Counted from the first letter of the stretch, positions 8,243 through 16,806 are shown. The stretch: 64,000 nucleotides of DNA from Mesorhizobium sp. AR07 (GCF_024746815.1 NZ_CP080525.1:2480001-2544000), one strand, 5' to 3'. Notes: generated by a model not told the origin, from the sequence alone. Program-made: numbers and translations.

Positions 8243-9340
8243 TTACGCGATGACGTTGCCGAGCAGAGTGGCGTTCGGGTTCACCGGAACGTACAGCGGA
8301 GCCGACTTGTGGGTGATGAACTCGACCTGGACATCATCCATCGTCACCCAATTCTTCGGGAAGATCGGCAGCGCCTCCCAATTCGCGGCGCGGTCGATGA
8401 TGCGGCCGTAGGCACGAGTGCCGCCGATCGCTTCGGGAACTGCCGTGAATAGGATTTGCGAATTGCCGATGTAGCGGGTGGCCGCGCCGGTGTCGGGATC
8501 GATATAGGTGGAGTTGTCCACCCACAATTCGATCGACTGGCCGGAGCCGCCGCCCAGCAGCATTTCGCCGACCTTGTAGACCAGTTCCTTGGAGGCAACG
8601 AGACCGCGTTCGTAGGTGATGTTGCCACCACGGGTCATCACGTCCATGTGCTTCAGGAACTCAGGGTCCTTCCGCATGACCCCCCAAACACCGCCGCCCA
8701 TCGTAGCGCGAACCGGCACGCCGCCGAAATCGGCCTGACCCATGGTATCCACGACGCCCTGAACGAAGTCGACGATCGAGACACCAGAGTCGCCGAAGCG
8801 ATTGCCGCCCGTCAGGGTGATCGTGTGACCGGCCGCGCGCTGGAAGTCGATGAGCGTGGTCGGATAGTTCGGCCCCGAGATCGTGCACTTGCCGTCGCGG
8901 AGCGAGGTTGCGGCCATCCAGTTCCAGCGACGATGAATCGCACGGACATGGCTTTCGGCCATCGCCGCACGGATCAGCACCAGGCGCTGAGCCGGCGACA
9001 ACTGCACCGGCATCTGCGTCATGTTCTGATCGATACCGACGCGCCGGATCAGGGGCATCAGCGGATCAATCTGGTCTTCGACCTTGGTGTAGGCCGGCTT
9101 GAAACGGAAGCCCTTGCCGGAGTCGTCATAAACCGATGCGCCACGGGCGAGCGGCATGACGAACGGAGCGAGCTTGCGACCCTGGATCGGCAACTTTTCG
9201 AAGTCGATCCACTCGGTGTTCGAGCGCAGTTCGTAGGCGAACATGTCGGCCCAATAGAGCGGATCGGGCTTGATGTCGCGGAACACACCGAGGAAGGTGT
9301 TCGTGTCCCACAGTTCGTAGTTCTGGCTGTTAGATGGCAC
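8243..9340 (-). CDS. Phage major capsid protein E
   Basis: This 365-residue protein is the coat protein of the phage E family (lambda gpE is 341 residues). It begins MPSNSQNYELWDTNTFLGVF and includes WIDFEKLPIQGRKLAPFVMP and GDSGVSIVDFVQGVVDTMGQ, with a C-terminal VEFITHKSAPLYVPVNPNAT typical of the family. It follows the decoration protein gene by 18 bp, matching lambda D-E order. Together with the nested scaffold and decoration protein it defines a lambda-like procapsid pathway. Confidence 0.93.
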   Translation of the reverse strand: MPSNSQNYELWDTNTFLGVFRDIKPDPLYWADMFAYELRSNTEWIDFEKLPIQGRKLAPFVMPLARGASVYDDSGKGFRFKPAYTKVEDQIDPLMPLIRRVGIDQNMTQMPVQLSPAQRLVLIRAAMAESHVRAIHRRWNWMAATSLRDGKCTISGPNYPTTLIDFQRAAGHTITLTGGNRFGDSGVSIVDFVQGVVDTMGQADFGGVPVRATMGGGVWGVMRKDPEFLKHMDVMTRGGNITYERGLVASKELVYKVGEMLLGGGSGQSIELWVDNSTYIDPDTGAATRYIGNSQILFTAVPEAIGGTRAYGRIIDRAANWEALPIFPKNWVTMDDVQVEFITHKSAPLYVPVNPNATLLGNVIA

Positions 9341-9358
9341 AGGAGCCTCCTTTTGGGG

Positions 9359-9787
9359 TTACACGCCGCGCTTCGCGACGATGATGGTGGTAGGGGTGGG
9401 CGCGCCACGGAAAGCCGCCTGCTTCTGCGCATCCGTAGTGAACGAGGCGTCCCAAACGAGGGCGTTCTGGTTGAAGCAGCCCGAATACCAGACCGGGCCG
9501 TTGCCCGAACCGGAAGCACCGAGCGAAGACGCATGGGCGAGAACGCCGATTGCCTTGATGTCGTTCGCGGGATCGGCGTTGCCGCGCGTTGCGGGAACCA
9601 GCTTGCCAGCGGCGCTCAGGCCGACGACCTGGAACTGCGGATAACTCACGCTGTTCGGCAGCGGGAACGAATAGGCCGGCGCCAGTTCGGGATCGCTGCC
9701 TGCAAGCAGATAATTCTGCGTGTAGGTGTCGAGTTCCTGAAAGACAGCGCGGCCCGGATCGGCATAGGGAGGAAGAATGGTGGACAT
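9359..9787 (-). CDS. Head decoration protein D
   Basis: This 142-residue protein lies between the protease/scaffold gene and the capsid gene. It resembles the gpD family: YPQFQVVGLSAAGKLVPATR, then AIGVLAHA and VWYSGCFNQNALVWDASF. Decoration proteins bind capsid trimers after expansion and strengthen the shell. It starts 6 bp after the stop of the protease gene. No signal peptide or membrane segment is visible, as expected for a virion protein. Confidence 0.88.
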   Translation of the reverse strand: MSTILPPYADPGRAVFQELDTYTQNYLLAGSDPELAPAYSFPLPNSVSYPQFQVVGLSAAGKLVPATRGNADPANDIKAIGVLAHASSLGASGSGNGPVWYSGCFNQNALVWDASFTTDAQKQAAFRGAPTPTTIIVAKRGV

Positions 9788-9793
9788 CGCCCG

Positions 9794-10216
9794 TTACTCC
9801 TTGTTGCTGAAGCCGGAGAGACCGAACGAGGTGATCAACGCCCGGTTCTGCTCAAGCTTGTTCGTGGTTTCGTCATCCGCGCCGGTCTCGGCGTTGATGT
9901 CGGGGTTCTTGGTGCCGTTCATGGCAGCCGTGAACAGCGCAGCCGGAACGCCTGCACCAGGGGCCGGTGCTTCCGCCGTGGCCTTGGGTTCCTCGGGGAG
10001 GTCCGCCAGATATGCGATGGCTTCGTCAGCCGGCATACTGGTCTTGAGGGCGGCGCTGAGCGCTGCCTTCGGGCGAGCCTTGCCGGCGTCGGAGCCGATG
10101 ATCGCGGTGAGACGCGCCATTGCGGCAACAGCGCCTTCCTTGTGCCCTTCCGCCTTGCCCGCATTGGTGGCTGCGAGGATGCCTGCGTCGTGGTCGGCCT
10201 GTGAAATATCGGCCAT
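9794..10216 (-). CDS. Nested scaffold protein (Nu3-like), internal in-frame start
   Basis: Within the protease gene, an in-frame ATG at 10216 is preceded by GAAGGAGAAGAAGAG, an excellent ribosome binding site inside coding sequence. Translation from it gives 140 residues: a helical, Ala/Lys/Glu-rich segment (MADISQADHDAGILAATNAG), then a Pro/Ala linker and a short C-terminal tail. Lambda makes its scaffold Nu3 in the same way, as the C-terminal part of gene C. The function follows from that parallel. The internal ribosome site is seen directly. Confidence 0.75.
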   Translation of the reverse strand: MADISQADHDAGILAATNAGKAEGHKEGAVAAMARLTAIIGSDAGKARPKAALSAALKTSMPADEAIAYLADLPEEPKATAEAPAPGAGVPAALFTAAMNGTKNPDINAETGADDETTNKLEQNRALITSFGLSGFSNKE

Positions 10217-11071
10217 CTCTTCTTCTCCTTCGGAAAATGTGGCCTCAAAGGCCGTTACTGCGTCGTCCAGGGCGCCGACAGCATCGGCCAACCCATTTTC
10301 GATCGCCTGTTGAGCCATGAACGTGTGCGCGTCGGTGTCATCGACCGCCTTCACTTCCAGTGACCGATTCCTCGCCACGCTGGCGACGAACTGCTTGTGG
10401 AACTCATCCACGCGCTCTTGAATCCGCTCACGGGCGCCGGGAGAAAGCGCCTCGTATGGGTTGCCCTCCATCTTGTCGGGCTTGGAGCGGATGATGTTGA
10501 TCGTGATGCCGGAGTTCTCCAGCATCTTCGAATATTCGAAGGCGGTCACAACCACGCCGATCGAGCCGACACCACCGGTGCGGGCGACCGTCACATGATC
10601 CGCCGCCGAGATGATGTTGTATGCGGCAGAGTAGGCGTGTTCAGCAGCGAAGCCACGGATCGGCTTGGTGCCGCGCACCGCGAAGATGCGGTCGACGAGA
10701 TCGAAGTTGCCGGCAACCATGCCGCCGCCCGAGTTGACGATCAGAGCAATGCCCTTGACCGCCGTATCGTCGAGGCCGCGCTTGATCGCCTCCCAAATGT
10801 ACTCGTAGCCGGTCGCGTAGCCGCTGAAGGCATAGGGAAAGTCATTCAGCAGGACGCCCTTGACCGGGACGTAGAGGATGCCGTTCTTCACGACATAAGG
10901 GCGAGCCCAACTGTTGTTGCCCCAAAAGTCGTCCGAGTCGCCGGCCTGCTCAGCCTGCTCGACTTCACCGAGGCGAGCCGCGACGGCCGTCAGGCAGCCT
11001 TCGAGCCAGGCACGGTGGCCTTCGTCGATGAGTGCCGGCTGATCCTGGAACCGTGCGAGGATCGGGTTCAT
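9794..11071 (-). CDS. S49-family (SppA-like) capsid maturation protease
   Basis: I place the start at 11071 (MNPILARFQDQPALIDEGHR), 425 residues, because GGAGG precedes it and its A overlaps the portal stop as TAATG. A longer open frame upstream is a shadow. The protease domain (about residues 65-260) shows the peptidase S49 pattern, with VPVKGVLLNDFPYAFSGY, ALIVNSGGGMVAGN, the nucleophile region AEHAYSAAYNIISAADHV and GGVGSIGVVV. In lambda, gpC of this class digests the scaffold and is then lost. The C-terminal 140 residues also appear to be produced separately as scaffold. Confidence 0.9.
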   Translation of the reverse strand: MNPILARFQDQPALIDEGHRAWLEGCLTAVAARLGEVEQAEQAGDSDDFWGNNSWARPYVVKNGILYVPVKGVLLNDFPYAFSGYATGYEYIWEAIKRGLDDTAVKGIALIVNSGGGMVAGNFDLVDRIFAVRGTKPIRGFAAEHAYSAAYNIISAADHVTVARTGGVGSIGVVVTAFEYSKMLENSGITINIIRSKPDKMEGNPYEALSPGARERIQERVDEFHKQFVASVARNRSLEVKAVDDTDAHTFMAQQAIENGLADAVGALDDAVTAFEATFSEGEEEMADISQADHDAGILAATNAGKAEGHKEGAVAAMARLTAIIGSDAGKARPKAALSAALKTSMPADEAIAYLADLPEEPKATAEAPAPGAGVPAALFTAAMNGTKNPDINAETGADDETTNKLEQNRALITSFGLSGFSNKE

Positions 11072-12753
11072 TACTTTCCACCTCCGTCGCGCGGCGATGC
11101 CGTCAGCGAATTCTGCATATCTTTGCTGTTCTGGTCGTAGATCGAAGGGTTGCCGTAGCTGGCATCCAGCGCACGCTCGCGGCCGATCTGACGGGCGGTC
11201 TTGCGCCAATCGCTGCCCGACATCTTCGCGATCTCGACTTCCTTGGTGGACAGGCCGCCCTTGATCTTGAGCAGGGCCGCCTGTGTTTCCTTGAGCGGGT
11301 CGATCTGACCCTGGCCGGCGCCAATCCACTCGCAAGCGCTGTACGCTTCGGCGTTCAGGGCCTCGTAGAATTTCGGCACATTGCGGCGCTTGAGGGTTTC
11401 CAACTTGTTGTAATTGATGGCTTCTTCGAGCCACAGGCGATAGACGAAGTTGGCCGTGGCATCGGCGACCATTTTCTTCTTGGCCTGCATCGTCTTCCAG
11501 GTTTCACCCATCGCGGCGCGCGCCGACGAGTAGTTCGTCTGCGTGTAGTCGCGCGAAAGCTGCTCGTAGGAGACGCCGAGCGCCGCCGCGATGTAGCGCA
11601 GCAGGCTCTGTTCAAACTTGTCGCCCATCGGGCCGTTGGCGCCGGGGTTCTGAATCTTGAGATGCGTGCCAGGCGCAAAGATCGGAATCTTCGCTCCGTC
11701 CATGTGCAGGTTCGTGGCGCCGCTCGAATACTTGGCAATCGCGGCGAGATAATCGTCCATCCACGCCGTCGTCGGGTTGCCTTCGCCTGCTGCCGAACCC
11801 ATCGCGGCGGTCACGTCGGTCGGGATTTCCGATTCGATCGAGGCGGCGTAGGTCGCGGAGACCACGGCCCTTTCCAGTTCGGTCTTGCGGAAATGCTTCG
11901 TCATCCGCATCTCGGTCAGCGCCGAGACGATTTTCGAGATGCCGCGCGTCTGGTCGGCGCGAAGCTGCTCGAACAGGTGCAGGATCATCGGGCGGCCCCA
12001 TGACTTGCGGGCCGGGACGCGGGTCCACTGCATCGCGGAAATGTCGAGGGCGTTGAAGAACGGCCCTTCGCTCGGATGCGAATTGCGAATGTGATAGGCA
12101 ACCGGGGCGCCGCGACGATCGCGCTCGACACCATTGCGAATGAAACTGTTCGACAGGAACGCCTTATCGAGCGGCGTGGACAGCCGGTCGGCGTCGATCA
12201 TCTGCATGGCCACGCGGAACGGACGGCCGTCATCGGGCATCCATTCGGCCGAGGCGAGCACTTCGCCGCCGCTCATGTCGACGCCAACAGCCAGCCGAAT
12301 CTGCGAGGTGAAGTTGTTGCGACGTGCGGCGTCGATCCAGTTCTGCGGGCTCTCGGCGAACAGGCTGAATTTGGTCTCGACTTCTTCCTGGTATTCGTTC
12401 TCCCAGGTTTCGTCGTCCTTGCCCCAAAGCACCTTCGTCTCGGGCTTCGAGTTCAACTGGAACTGCGCGCCAACGATGGAGTCCTTGTAGATCGCGGCGC
12501 CACCGGCCACGTAGGCGTCGTTGCTGAACGTGTCGCGGACGCGGGCATCGAGCGAGGTCTTGGCGGGCAGCAGATCGGCGTCGGCCGACCGCAGCGCCGG
12601 CTGCCACCGAGCAAGCCGATCGGTGCGCGAGGCACCATCATAGGCAACACCGCCCGCTGCCACCGCCGAGGCAACGGGCGGCTGCACCGCATGGGACACC
12701 GGGGAGACTTCGGCGTCTGGTCCAAGCAGGTCTGTGAGATCGAAATCGGTCAT
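11071..12753 (-). CDS. Phage portal protein (gpB family)
   Basis: The product is 560 residues (lambda gpB is 533). I choose the ATG at 12753 (MTDFDLTDLLGPDAEVSPVS), which overlaps the gpW stop; the frame runs further upstream only as a shadow of gpW. Family features include LPAKTSLDARVRDTFSNDAY, GAAIYKDSIVGAQFQLNSKP and, near the C-terminus, ALGVSYEQLSRDYTQTNYSS, which is strongly conserved in lambda-type portals. The portal dodecamer forms the DNA entry vertex and docks the terminase. Confidence 0.95.
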   Translation of the reverse strand: MTDFDLTDLLGPDAEVSPVSHAVQPPVASAVAAGGVAYDGASRTDRLARWQPALRSADADLLPAKTSLDARVRDTFSNDAYVAGGAAIYKDSIVGAQFQLNSKPETKVLWGKDDETWENEYQEEVETKFSLFAESPQNWIDAARRNNFTSQIRLAVGVDMSGGEVLASAEWMPDDGRPFRVAMQMIDADRLSTPLDKAFLSNSFIRNGVERDRRGAPVAYHIRNSHPSEGPFFNALDISAMQWTRVPARKSWGRPMILHLFEQLRADQTRGISKIVSALTEMRMTKHFRKTELERAVVSATYAASIESEIPTDVTAAMGSAAGEGNPTTAWMDDYLAAIAKYSSGATNLHMDGAKIPIFAPGTHLKIQNPGANGPMGDKFEQSLLRYIAAALGVSYEQLSRDYTQTNYSSARAAMGETWKTMQAKKKMVADATANFVYRLWLEEAINYNKLETLKRRNVPKFYEALNAEAYSACEWIGAGQGQIDPLKETQAALLKIKGGLSTKEVEIAKMSGSDWRKTARQIGRERALDASYGNPSIYDQNSKDMQNSLTASPRDGGGK

Positions 12754-12965
12754 CCCCACGTCGGCCTCAACGGCTTGACGACGGCGGCCGTGCCCGCAAG
12801 ATCGGCTTCGAGGCGTTTGATATAGGCCCAAAGGCGAGAGGCGTTGGCGCTGGTGTAGCGAATGGATTCGCCGTTGCTGTCGCGAATCTCCGCAGCCGCC
12901 TCGCCGATTTGCAATCGGTGATAGGCCGCTCGGGCATCTGCAAGAAGTTCGGCGGTGGTCGCCAT
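12750..12965 (-). CDS. Head-tail connector gpW
   Basis: This 71-residue protein matches the small gpW family: MATTAELLADARAAYHRLQIGEAAAEIRDSNGESIRYTSANASRLWAYIKRLEADL. gpW plugs the portal after packaging and prepares it for FII and the tail. Its size and its position between terminase and portal are as in lambda (gpW is 68 residues). Its end overlaps the portal start by 4 bases (ATGA). The 88-bp gap upstream carries TCAC/GTGA motifs. Confidence 0.9.
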   Translation of the reverse strand: MATTAELLADARAAYHRLQIGEAAAEIRDSNGESIRYTSANASRLWAYIKRLEADLAGTAAVVKPLRPTWG

Positions 12966-12985
12966 TGATCATCCAACGCTGGGTT

Positions 12986-13050
12986 TCACGTATGAGTAGC
13001 CGAAACGTGAAACTTATGCAATATGTAATTGATTATCACTATAAAAGTGA
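12986..13050. promoter_or_regulatory. Prophage palindrome cluster upstream of gpW
   Basis: The 88-bp gap between the terminase stop and gpW contains TCACTATAAAAGTGA at 13036-13050. Separated half-sites TCACGT (12986-12991) and ACGTGA (13005-13010) also occur. The region is AT-rich compared with its surroundings, which suits a promoter with operators. Confidence 0.6.
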
Positions 13051-13053
13051 AAT

Positions 13054-15222
13054 CTAAGCGAGCAGTTTCCCTAGCTCAGCGAGGCTGAGCTTCTTCGAGA
13101 CAACCGGCGCGACTGGAGCCTCGCCGCCGAACACCATGTCGTTGGCGTCCCACTCTGCAGCCCAGGACGGCGGCTCGTCGTAATTGATGCGATCGATGTT
13201 GAAGGTCACGTAGGGCACGGTCAACTCGATCGGGCGAATGGCCAGCCCGAGCGCGTAGTAGGCCAAATCGAAAGTCTCGTTGCGACGCTTGCGCGGATTT
13301 TCCCAGCCCTTGTCGGTGCGAATTTCCGTGGTCATCTGGTTGTAGAACCAACCCGGCATCCAGTCGGGGTAGCGCAACATCCCACCCACGGTCTCATCCT
13401 CTCCGGTGTCCTCGACACGGCGGGCCAGCATCGTGGCGACGCGATCTTTCATCAGATTCGAATGCAGCAGGATCACCGGCACGTCACCCTTGGCAATCGC
13501 CAGCTTCCCCTTCTGGCTCGAGTCCGGCCAAGTCGTGCGCGCGTGCGGTGCACCCTTCGAGGACTCACCCTTCACGAGGCAGAACCGACGATGGAGACCA
13601 TCAGCGCGCTTCCGTAGACGGCGCCAGAAGTTATAGGCGTGACCTGTAACGCCCTCGGCGCCGCCGCTGTCGCCGCCAGTCGCTCGGATGCGCATCCGAC
13701 GCCCGCTGCCATCCGCCAGTGGATAGGTTTTCAGGATCACCCCGTCGATCAGAACATCCCAATCCTCGGCGAAGGCAGCCGGGTCAATCGGCAGGCGTTC
13801 GCCGGCACCGTTCAGACGGTTGGACAGCCGCAGCTTAAAACCGTCGATCACCACCATGTCGCCGGTCGCGGTGAAGCCGTGGACCTGGACGACGAAGGCG
13901 GCCTTCTGCACGTCTACCGTAGCGATCTGGAAGCGAACACCGTGCGGAACGGAGGGCTCATCTTCGGTGGAGCCCCAATCCTCTCCCATGTTCTTCAGGT
14001 CTTCCGGCGACCGCTCCGACAGGCGACCCTGCGGTATGTAGTAGGAGCCCTGATCGGTCGTGACCGTTTTGCGCAGTGGGCCATCGTCACCGGTGTCTTC
14101 AAACGCCTTGAGGGCGCGCAGGTTCTTCTCGACCAGTTGGCCCCAATCCTGGTAGGCGGCGGCCGGCCCTTTCATCCAGAACGACGCGATGCTTGATCGC
14201 TCGGCCTTCATGCCATTGCGCTCGACGATCGCACCCTCTGGCGTCCAGATCATGCCCTCCTTGACCCACCGGCCGTTCCAGTTGAGTTCGTCCTTCATGT
14301 CCGGTTCGAGGATGCCACCGCAGACGGGGCACGCCATGTAGGTCTGCTCGCGCGCCTCCATGATGCTTGCACCCTCGGGATAGCGCAGCAGCTTGAAGTC
14401 GGGCTCGAACGCCTCGGTGCAGTGCGGACATTTCCAATACCAGCGGCGGCGGTCGCCACGGTTGTACAGTTCGAAGATGCCTCGGATCGGCGGCGCCTCA
14501 TGCGGCGTCGAGGGCGTCCATTTCGGGTCTTGGATTTCTTTGTTCGGATTCGGCGAGGCTTCCGCCACGGTCATGCCGAAGCGCTTGAATGTGGTGGTTC
14601 GCATCTGCGCCAAGTCGAACGGGTTACCTTCGCCGTCAACGTTGTCATCCATGCGCTCGTAGTCGATCAACCACACGCGGCCGACCGTGATGCCGGATAG
14701 GTTGCTCGATGTCGGGTAGGTCAGGATGAACCGCATTCCCGAATCGAATTCCTTGTCGAAGGTGTTGTCGTCCTTCCGATTGGTCAGTTGGTGCTCACGG
14801 ATTTTCGTGGACGCCTGCAGGTAGCGTTCGAGATCGCCCTTTGACCACTTGCGCGCATTCTCGCGGTCCATGTGGACATAGAGCATGTCGGCAGGGTCGG
14901 TTTTGACGGTGTGGGAAAGCCAATTTAACGACATCATCGTTTTGCCGGTTCTCGCCGGCCCGATGAAGATCATTCCCTGTTTTTCGAGACTGTTTAGTTC
15001 GTCCTGCGGCTCTTGGAGGTACGGCGTCCGCCGAAGTGACCATGGCGTGCTGTGGCCGCCCCCGCTGCCGATGCGAGTGTATGCTTCGCCTGCCTCCGTC
15101 ACGGTCATGCGTGCGGCCGGCTGCAGGCTCTCGAAACCTCGGACGACAATGCTCTCGATGGTCTGGTGCCGGGCTCTGTCGATCAGTTCTTCAACTGACG
15201 GCGGCCTCATTCTCGCGGTCAT
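13054..15222 (-). CDS. Phage terminase large subunit (gpA family)
   Basis: This 722-residue protein packages DNA by ATP-driven translocation and cuts it at the packaging site. Walker A is GPARTGKT near residue 90. The Walker B-like segment is VGRVWLIDYERMDD near residue 185. A Cys cluster (CPHC and CPVC, about residues 270-300) matches the zinc ribbon seen in gpA terminases. The C-terminal half should hold the RNase H-like nuclease, including ATVDVQKAAFVVQVHGF. It overlaps the small subunit by 4 bases, and an 88-bp gap separates it from gpW. Confidence 0.95.
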   Translation of the reverse strand: MTARMRPPSVEELIDRARHQTIESIVVRGFESLQPAARMTVTEAGEAYTRIGSGGGHSTPWSLRRTPYLQEPQDELNSLEKQGMIFIGPARTGKTMMSLNWLSHTVKTDPADMLYVHMDRENARKWSKGDLERYLQASTKIREHQLTNRKDDNTFDKEFDSGMRFILTYPTSSNLSGITVGRVWLIDYERMDDNVDGEGNPFDLAQMRTTTFKRFGMTVAEASPNPNKEIQDPKWTPSTPHEAPPIRGIFELYNRGDRRRWYWKCPHCTEAFEPDFKLLRYPEGASIMEAREQTYMACPVCGGILEPDMKDELNWNGRWVKEGMIWTPEGAIVERNGMKAERSSIASFWMKGPAAAYQDWGQLVEKNLRALKAFEDTGDDGPLRKTVTTDQGSYYIPQGRLSERSPEDLKNMGEDWGSTEDEPSVPHGVRFQIATVDVQKAAFVVQVHGFTATGDMVVIDGFKLRLSNRLNGAGERLPIDPAAFAEDWDVLIDGVILKTYPLADGSGRRMRIRATGGDSGGAEGVTGHAYNFWRRLRKRADGLHRRFCLVKGESSKGAPHARTTWPDSSQKGKLAIAKGDVPVILLHSNLMKDRVATMLARRVEDTGEDETVGGMLRYPDWMPGWFYNQMTTEIRTDKGWENPRKRRNETFDLAYYALGLAIRPIELTVPYVTFNIDRINYDEPPSWAAEWDANDMVFGGEAPVAPVVSKKLSLAELGKLLA

Positions 15223-15917
15223 TCGTCACCCAGGTCTGGCCGCGTGTCGGTGCCTGCAAGCTCCTTCTCGACCTCACGGGAATGCGCGTTCGTCTGGAAC
15301 TCGCGGGGCAGGTCTTCGAGCTTCAACTTGATCTGCGTGTTCATCTCGTTCACGCGGTCGACAAGGAATCGATACTGCTCGTCGGTGAGTTGCTGGCGGC
15401 CGGGCATATCCTCGATCCACATCTTGCTTTCCTGGCGGATCAGCATCGAGACGCGGGCGAAGGTCATCAGCACGTCCTCATCGTGCCAAAGCTGGCCGGC
15501 GAGAGTCAGGGCGCGGATGCGGGCATTGGTCATTTCCCAATACGCCTTGGAGACGATCGGGGGCAGCGATGCCTGGTTCTGCTGCGCCAGCCAGTCTTCG
15601 ATGCTGCCCTGCGGGGCGATCAGATACGACATGCCGGTGATGAAGTCGTATTGTGGCTGCTGCTTGTTGCCGTGGGCGCGCCACGCAATGGCCGGGCACT
15701 TCTCAAGCCGCTTCTGGATTTGCTTCGGCTGCACGCCGAGGATGTCGGCGAAGAATGTAATGCCTACCGGACGCCGGAACGCCGTGTAGTGCGGCAGTGG
15801 GTTTGCCATCTGCTGTTCCAGCTTGGCAGCCGCTTCCTCCCTCGTCGGGCGTCCGCGCTTCGGGCGCAGCGCCTCGGGCTCGTCGCCGAGCAGGTCGCCG
15901 AAATCGTCGTCGATCAC
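15219..15917 (-). CDS. Terminase small subunit-like protein
   Basis: This 232-residue protein begins at GTG 15917, overlapping the TGA of the preceding small ORF. Residues about 50-75 (GITFFADILGVQPKQIQKRLEK) look like a winged helix-turn-helix for packaging-site recognition, and the C-terminal half is helical. The layout resembles small proteins found just upstream of gpA-type terminases (gpNu1 role, possibly DUF1441). Its stop overlaps the terminase large subunit start by 4 bases. The role is inferred mainly from position and the DNA-binding segment. Confidence 0.75.
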   Translation of the reverse strand: MIDDDFGDLLGDEPEALRPKRGRPTREEAAAKLEQQMANPLPHYTAFRRPVGITFFADILGVQPKQIQKRLEKCPAIAWRAHGNKQQPQYDFITGMSYLIAPQGSIEDWLAQQNQASLPPIVSKAYWEMTNARIRALTLAGQLWHDEDVLMTFARVSMLIRQESKMWIEDMPGRQQLTDEQYRFLVDRVNEMNTQIKLKLEDLPREFQTNAHSREVEKELAGTDTRPDLGDE

Positions 15918-16084
15918 GCTGAGTCCCTGTCCAATTCATCGAGAAAGCGGGCTCGGGGTTTCCGGCCACCGCTGCCGCACATATCGGGATGGCATCGCTT
16001 ACCGTATGGGCCTTTGTCGGGGAGCCACCGCAGCCGCCTCGGCTCGCGGATCAGTTCCTGCGACGGCGCATCATGGTCAGCCAT
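15914..16084 (-). CDS. Small phage protein of unknown function
   Basis: This 56-residue frame starts at ATG 16084 (MADHDAPSQELIREPRRLRW). It is basic and has two cysteines in HPDMCGSGG and RCHP. Support comes from packing: its start overlaps the AlpA stop by 8 bases, and its TGA overlaps the GTG start of the terminase small subunit, so it would be translationally coupled on both sides. I do not recognise a family. Confidence 0.5.
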   Translation of the reverse strand: MADHDAPSQELIREPRRLRWLPDKGPYGKRCHPDMCGSGGRKPRARFLDELDRDSA

Positions 16085-16259
16085 GGAGAACGCCGTCGAT
16101 CCATGTGCCGACCTCGGCCTCGCTCCACCTGGCGACCTTGTGCGAGACACGTCGTTGTTTGGGGAACGCGCCGGCCGCGATGCGCCGGTAGATTTCGGTG
16201 CGGGAAAGCCCGGTCAGCGCTTTGACCTGATCGAGCTTCAGTAGACCTTCCAATGCCAT
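16077..16259 (-). CDS. AlpA-family excisionase/regulator
   Basis: The product is 60 residues from ATG 16259 (MALEGLLKLDQVKALTGLSRTEIYRRIAAGAFPKQRRVSHKVARWSEAEVGTWIDG, in part). This is the AlpA/MerR-like winged helix: a recognition segment LTGLSRTEIYRRIAAG, then the strand with WSEAEVGTWI. Such proteins act as excisionases or activators of integrase genes in P4-type elements, which fits the P4-type integrase 1.2 kb away. GGAG lies about 10 bases upstream. The promoter region holds the palindrome at 16292-16306. Confidence 0.88.
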   Translation of the reverse strand: MALEGLLKLDQVKALTGLSRTEIYRRIAAGAFPKQRRVSHKVARWSEAEVGTWIDGVLHG

Positions 16260-16291
16260 TTTCACGTCTCCAGGTGTTGGATACGTTAATA

Positions 16292-16306
16292 TCACTTTTA
16301 ACGTGA
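16292..16306. promoter_or_regulatory. Prophage palindrome, copy D
   Basis: TCACTTTTAACGTGA lies 33 bp upstream of the AlpA start. Another half-site TTCACGT is at 16261-16267. It has the same TCAC-N7-GTGA layout as the copies upstream of the tail tube gene and gpW. Confidence 0.6.
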
Positions 16307-16496
16307 CTTTCAAGCGCAAACGGCGTAGATGTCAATTATTGATCCGGGTCACCGGGTTTTCGCATAGCGGTAAATGCCCCACGGCGAAGGGAGGTTGTCA
16401 TGTAGATCGCGGCGCAAGCGCGCACTTCGGCAGACGGAGACCCATCCTCACATGACTGCACAATACGAACCTGAAATCCGCAAAAGGAGTTTCCCA

Positions 16497-16742
16497 ATGA
16501 AGTTTTCTGCCAATCTCTGGCGCTGTGTCTTCTCGACGCTGGCCATCGCGTGTCTGACGCTCAGTTTCTCGATCGGCCGTCTCGCCGACTTCTCCCTTTC
16601 GGCAACCGACGAGATCAAGCTCCAGGCAGCCGTGGTCGCCCCGGTTCCGGCCGACACCGCCACGCTCAACGGCGCCCTGCGCTCGATCGAGATCCGCACC
16701 GCGCTCGAAGACACTCAGCGACTGCGATTCGAACTCGGCTGA
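16497..16742 (+). CDS. Small membrane or secreted protein in the prophage end
   Basis: The product is 81 residues. I start it at ATG 16497 because CAAAAGGAGT lies 7 bases upstream; a longer frame to 16374 lacks such a site. The N-terminus (MKFSANLWRCVFSTLAIACLT) is a hydrophobic membrane anchor or signal segment, followed by an acidic and helical tail. It is encoded opposite to the phage late genes and ends before a strong terminator, so it is an independent unit. It could be a lysogenic conversion gene, but the function is unknown. Confidence 0.65.
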   Translation: MKFSANLWRCVFSTLAIACLTLSFSIGRLADFSLSATDEIKLQAAVVAPVPADTATLNGALRSIEIRTALEDTQRLRFELG

Positions 16743-16779
16743 TTTCGTCTTTCGACGCTGCTGGTTTACCTGCAGCCCA

Positions 16780-16806
16780 CCCCGCCCATCGTGGCGGGGT
16801 TTTTTG
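16780..16806 (+). terminator. Rho-independent terminator
   Basis: A 7-bp perfect stem CCCCGCC/GGCGGGG with a 6-base loop is followed by a run of seven T. It ends the small membrane protein transcript and insulates the downstream tRNA-Gln. Confidence 0.9.

Noticed and set aside
8456..10204. 582-residue plus-strand frame over capsid and protease genes
   Set aside because: It is an antisense shadow of well-recognised phage structural genes on the minus strand.
12754..12972. 73-residue N-terminal extension of the portal protein
   Set aside because: It overlaps gpW in another frame, is Arg-rich and unlike any portal. The ATG at 12753 overlaps the gpW stop as expected.
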